Assembly (NCBI GenBank): GCA_002700865.1
Contig: PAFB01000140.1
Coordinates: 1-10,015, forward strand
Origin: Rhodospirillaceae bacterium
GTDB taxonomy: Bacteria; Pseudomonadota; Alphaproteobacteria; UBA7985
Direction: 5' to 3'
Length of the DNA stretch: 10,015 nt
Shown here: positions 7,261-10,015 of the stretch, piece after piece
How positions within the stretch are numbered: the stretch's first letter is position 1
Layout of the letters: each line of letters begins with the position of its first letter
Program-made: the position numbers and the translations under genes
Notes under the pieces: model-generated
The model's database searches: none
Told to the model about the DNA's origin: nothing
What the model saw: only the letters and a program-made list of their open reading frames with translations

Positions 7261-7535
7261 GAAGGTTTCGCAGGATCGCCGCTGACAGAGTGAAGCTGGG
7301 CTTCTCTTTGCCACAAATCTCAGTCGAGTGAAACGGCGCGCCGGTTGAGGCCTTTACCGGGTTCTGACCTACTGTGAGACATCTGACGTCGCGAGGGTTG
7401 GGATTGACATCATTTGAGCAAGCCTTTCGACCGCTTGCTTGCGCTTGCCCGAACCTGCCACAACCGCTTTTTCGCCATGACTTGAACGATTTAGGCAGGC
7501 ATTTTGGCGCATGATTTCTGAGGGGTACAGCAAGC

Positions 7536-9094
7536 ATGCGGCATACGACTTTCGTCACCGAGCAACGACACAAACAAGCCCGACCCCGGATGCTGGCAAT
7601 GGGCCTTGGCAGTGCTGGCCTGTTGTTGGCTGCACATCCCGCGCAGGCGTTGCTGTTCAACGGGGTCGATTACCAGCTTGTTGGGCCTAACCTGTATCAA
7701 GTTAGCAGCGCTGCGGGGACTGAGTTGGTCGATGCCGCGCGTGTGCCCGATGCTGTCCGTGATGCGCTGGAAGCGATCAGCGGTTGGGGTGGTCAGGCAC
7801 CGGGGGCTTCCAACCTTTTGGCGAGCTGGAAAAGCAACGGACGCGCGAAGTCATGGAGTCCATCGAAAGCGCGGTGAATCTGAGGCTGACCGAAGTGATT
7901 GATCAGGGCGCGGGCACCTACACCGCCGACGGGCTGAATCGCGGTCATATTAACATCACCTATGACAGCAACGGCCTGATGGATGACCCTGTCGGGATTA
8001 CCGAAGGCTGGGCTTTCGTCCCCTTTGGCGAGGTTCCCATGGCTGCCGAAGACAGTGGGGACGTCCACCTCAACCCCGCCGCCTATCGCGAAATGTACTT
8101 CGAAGACCCGTTGGGCGGCGGCGCGACGGTCCTGATCCACGAAATCGCGCACGCGCTGGGTTTGGCGCACGGGTTTGAAGCGCCTTACATGGACCCGTGG
8201 CTGGACACGGATGTTTACACGATCATGACCGAGACCCTCGCCTGGTCCAGCGGCGAAGGCGGGCAGTCGCCGGCCAGCCTGATGATCTACGATATCGCCG
8301 CGCTGCAGCAGCTGTACGGCGCGAATACCAGCACGGCACTGGGCGACACGACCTATGAGTACAGCAGTGACAGCACGGCGCTGGAAACCATCTGGGATGC
8401 CGGGGGCACCGATACCATCGTCCACGTTGGCGCAACCAACGCCGTTATTGATCTCACACCGGGGACGCTCAGCCTGGTTGGTGGGCTGCCGCTGACCAAA
8501 TGGGTGACGACGGTAGAAGAGCTGACCGACGCCCCGCTGCTGATCGAAGCGGTGAACATTGTCAGCGGTGCCAGCCACCTGAGCGCTGAGTTGTCCAGCG
8601 ACCAAACAGAATTCGCCATCATCTCTGACTCGGAAACCTACTGGATGGGCGGGGTTGAGTTTGAGGTTGTTTACTCTGATGCCACGGCTGAAAACTTCGT
8701 CCTGACCGATCTGCACCGACCTGTGCCCTATGGCAACGTCGGCATCGCCTTTGACACCATTATCGAAAACGCCACCACGGATGCGGGCAATGACAGCATC
8801 TTTGGCAACGATACCGCCAACCGCATCGATCCGGGCGCAGGGGCAGACTTTATGATCGGTGGGGGTGGGCCTGATGTCTTTGTTTTTCGCCCCGGTTACG
8901 GCACTGATGAAGTGGGTGATTTCGAATCGGGGTTCGATCGCGTGGAACTCGATGGCTTTGGTCCGGGCGATTATACGACGAGCTATACAGGATACTCGAC
9001 CGTCCTATCCTTTATCACCGGGGATCAGCTGACTTTGTACACTGCTGACCCGATCTACGAGGTTTCAGAACAGGACTTTGTTTACGTGGCCTAA
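7536..9094 (+). pseudogene. Frameshifted secreted M10 (serralysin-like) metallopeptidase gene, full extent
   Basis: Two plus-strand frames together make one 519-residue protein. The first frame runs from ATG 7536, which has GAGGGG about 10 bases upstream, and would end early at 7877. The second carries the peptidase domain to the TAA at 9094. Joining them at the run of five Gs (7802-7806) by a -1 step gives QAPG then GFQPFGELEKQRTRE, which reads naturally as a family N-terminus; a sixth G would restore the frame. The N-terminal part has a signal-peptide-like segment: RPR, a hydrophobic stretch to about residue 33, then HPAQA with likely cleavage after residue 38. Possible explanations are a real inactivating deletion, a sequencing error in the homopolymer, or slippage. 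Downstream codons show no further stops, so any inactivation is recent. The dusA start lies 275 bases away on the other strand; I see no strong promoter in that gap. Confidence 0.75.
7784..9094 (+). CDS. M10 zinc metallopeptidase catalytic and RTX-like C-terminal region (downstream frame)
   Basis: This is the open frame an automatic caller would report, starting at a TTG with no ribosome-binding site; an in-frame ATG also exists at 7853. Numbering follows the rejoined 519-residue protein. The zinc site is HEIAHALGLAH (H202, E203, H206, H212), fitting HExxHxxGxxH. YTIMTETLAW (Met231) is the likely Met-turn, and YDIAALQQLYGAN closes the catalytic domain as in serralysins. A middle region of about 150 residues has no family I recognise. 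Residues about 418-452 (AGNDSIFG, then GAGADFMIGGGGPDVFVF) contain degenerate RTX calcium-binding nonapeptides. The acidic, hydrophobic-ended C-terminus EQDFVYVA resembles type I secretion signals. Serralysins normally leave through a type I exporter without an N-terminal signal, so the signal-like N-terminus of the upstream frame is unusual. No exporter genes are nearby. Probable role: extracellular protein degradation. Confidence 0.85.
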   Translation: MGWSGTGGFQPFGELEKQRTREVMESIESAVNLRLTEVIDQGAGTYTADGLNRGHINITYDSNGLMDDPVGITEGWAFVPFGEVPMAAEDSGDVHLNPAAYREMYFEDPLGGGATVLIHEIAHALGLAHGFEAPYMDPWLDTDVYTIMTETLAWSSGEGGQSPASLMIYDIAALQQLYGANTSTALGDTTYEYSSDSTALETIWDAGGTDTIVHVGATNAVIDLTPGTLSLVGGLPLTKWVTTVEELTDAPLLIEAVNIVSGASHLSAELSSDQTEFAIISDSETYWMGGVEFEVVYSDATAENFVLTDLHRPVPYGNVGIAFDTIIENATTDAGNDSIFGNDTANRIDPGAGADFMIGGGGPDVFVFRPGYGTDEVGDFESGFDRVELDGFGPGDYTTSYTGYSTVLSFITGDQLTLYTADPIYEVSEQDFVYVA

Positions 9095-9191
9095 ACTGCT
9101 GGCTTTCATGCGCGCGTTGCAGGTGGACAAAGCGACGGCCAGCCTCTAAACACGGCGTCTGATTTAAGAAGTCTCCAAAGGGAGCCCAGAA

Positions 9192-9965
9192 ATGGCACAT
9201 AAAAAGGCAGGCGGTAGTTCGCGTAACGGTCGCGACTCAGAAAGTAAACGCCTCGGCGTCAAGCGGTTTGGCGGCGAGCTCGTCACCGCTGGCAACATCA
9301 TCGTGCGTCAGCGCGGTACGAAATTCCACCCGGGTACCAACATGGGCCTGGGTCGTGACCACACGCTGTTCGCGCTTTCCAACGGCTACGTGAAGTTTCA
9401 CGTCGGTCAGCGGGGCCGTTCGCTGGTTTCCATCGTTGATGAAAACCCGAACACGCCAGCGTCGAGCAACAAGAAAATTGGCGCACCAACGGCATCGGCC
9501 AAGGCAGCAGCTGCGGTAGCGGTTGCTTCTGCTTCCGTTTCCAAGAAAGCGGCGCCAAAGGCTGAGAAGAAGGCCGAAGCGCCAAAGGCTGAGAAGAAGG
9601 CTAAAGCGCCAAAGGCTGAGAAGAAGGCTGAGGCACCAAAGGCTGAGAAGACAGCCGAAGCGCCAAAGGCTGAAGCCAAGCCCAAGAAGGCTCCGGCCAA
9701 GAAGGAAAAGTTTGTTACCGACGCGCCAGCGCCGAAGAACCTGCTTTCCGAAGCGCCGGCTGAAGTTGATGATCTGAAGAAGATCAAAGGCGTGGGCCCA
9801 AAGTTTGAGGGGCTGCTCAACTCCTTCGGTATCTACAAGTATGAACAGCTTGCCGCTTTCTCCGCCAAAGACGTGGAATGGCTCGCAGCTGAGCTTGGCT
9901 CCTTCCCTGATCGGATTGACCGGGACGAATGGGTTCAGCGAGCTGGTGCGCTGGCCAAGGGCTAA
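9192..9965 (+). CDS. rpmA: 50S ribosomal protein bL27 with C-terminal repeat linker and helix-hairpin-helix domain
   Basis: Residues 1-85 are a canonical bL27: MAHKKAGGSSRNGRDS, GVKRFGGE, RQRGTKFHPG and GLGRDHTLFAL. Its N-terminal tail reaches the peptidyl-transferase centre of the large subunit. The protein is 257 residues, about three times the usual 85-90. Residues 86-192 are an Ala/Lys/Pro/Glu-rich, probably disordered linker with a 9-residue repeat, PKAEKKAEA. Residues 193-257 form a compact domain, DDLKKIKGVGPKFEGLL then FPDRIDRDEWVQRAGALA, of the helix-hairpin-helix type. I recall such tails on alphaproteobacterial bL21 and NuoE. The start has AGGGAG 7 bases upstream. The gene normally sits just after rplU, but here the upstream neighbour, 97 bases away, is the metallopeptidase. 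No intrinsic terminator is seen in the 50 bases after the stop. The core function is certain; the function of the tail is unknown. Confidence 0.96.
   Translation: MAHKKAGGSSRNGRDSESKRLGVKRFGGELVTAGNIIVRQRGTKFHPGTNMGLGRDHTLFALSNGYVKFHVGQRGRSLVSIVDENPNTPASSNKKIGAPTASAKAAAAVAVASASVSKKAAPKAEKKAEAPKAEKKAKAPKAEKKAEAPKAEKTAEAPKAEAKPKKAPAKKEKFVTDAPAPKNLLSEAPAEVDDLKKIKGVGPKFEGLLNSFGIYKYEQLAAFSAKDVEWLAAELGSFPDRIDRDEWVQRAGALAKG
9552..9680 (+). repeat. 27-base tandem repeat inside rpmA
   Basis: Four full 27-base units start at 9552, 9579, 9606 and 9633, and a partial fifth runs to 9680. Each encodes A-P-K-A-E-K-K-A-E or a close variant. Units differ by only a few bases, so the array probably grew by slippage or unequal recombination and may vary in copy number among strains. 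Confidence 0.9.
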
Positions 9966-10015
9966 GCCCGTGCGGTGTGCGACTAACGGCCCGACGAGCG
10001 AGCATTTCGAGGCGA

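Noticed and set aside
7405..7435. TTGACA in the dusA-peptidase gap as a promoter -35
   Set aside because: No acceptable -10 lies 16-18 bases downstream.
7793..8716. 307-codon minus-strand open frame
   Set aside because: It is antisense to the M10 peptidase catalytic region; the plus-strand frame has the zinc site and other family motifs, while this one matches nothing.
9407..9820. Minus-strand frame rich in Phe, Ser and Ala with internal repeats
   Set aside because: Its repeats are the mirror of the PKAEKKAEA-coding units in rpmA; it is a by-product of that repeat.

Overview
The window looks like a chromosomal segment of an alphaproteobacterium, possibly marine. The evidence is the moderately high GC content, the style of the LivJ-type binding protein, the phosphinothricin-acetyltransferase-like GNAT, and a ribosomal protein tail of a kind I recall from alphaproteobacterial bL21 and NuoE. 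I cannot name the genus.

Left part, minus strand: a periplasmic branched-chain-amino-acid-type ABC binding protein (start at 748, C-terminus beyond the window edge), then a 448-residue 8-oxoguanine-deaminase-like amidohydrolase (941-2287), then tRNA-Val(GAC) with an encoded CCA end (2353-2427). The deaminase starts 65 bases after the tRNA on the same strand, and an inverted repeat lies between them. Running the other way from the tRNA is a two-gene plus-strand unit: an N-formylglutamate-amidohydrolase-family protein (2574-3536) and a GNAT acetyltransferase (3541-4071), 4 bases apart. A hairpin follows; its long T-run lies on the minus strand.

Middle: about 780 bases (4109-4888) have no convincing gene but hold several inverted repeats and, on the minus strand, a 60-codon open stretch that may be a gene remnant. 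A DinF-like MATE efflux transporter (4889-6283) follows. Its last 64 bases overlap, tail to tail, the tRNA-dihydrouridine synthase gene dusA (6220-7260, minus).

Right part, plus strand: a serralysin-like M10 zinc metallopeptidase with RTX-like repeats (7536-9094). Its reading frame is broken at a run of five Gs (7802-7806), where one lost G explains the break. Then rpmA (9192-9965), encoding ribosomal protein bL27 with a long C-terminal extension: an Ala/Lys/Pro/Glu 9-residue repeat linker and a helix-hairpin-helix-type domain. rpmA is not preceded by rplU here.

Most genes are housekeeping or catabolic and do not form one pathway. The extended bL27 and the frameshifted metallopeptidase are the most notable items. 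I see no CRISPR array, insertion sequence, phage module or defence system.
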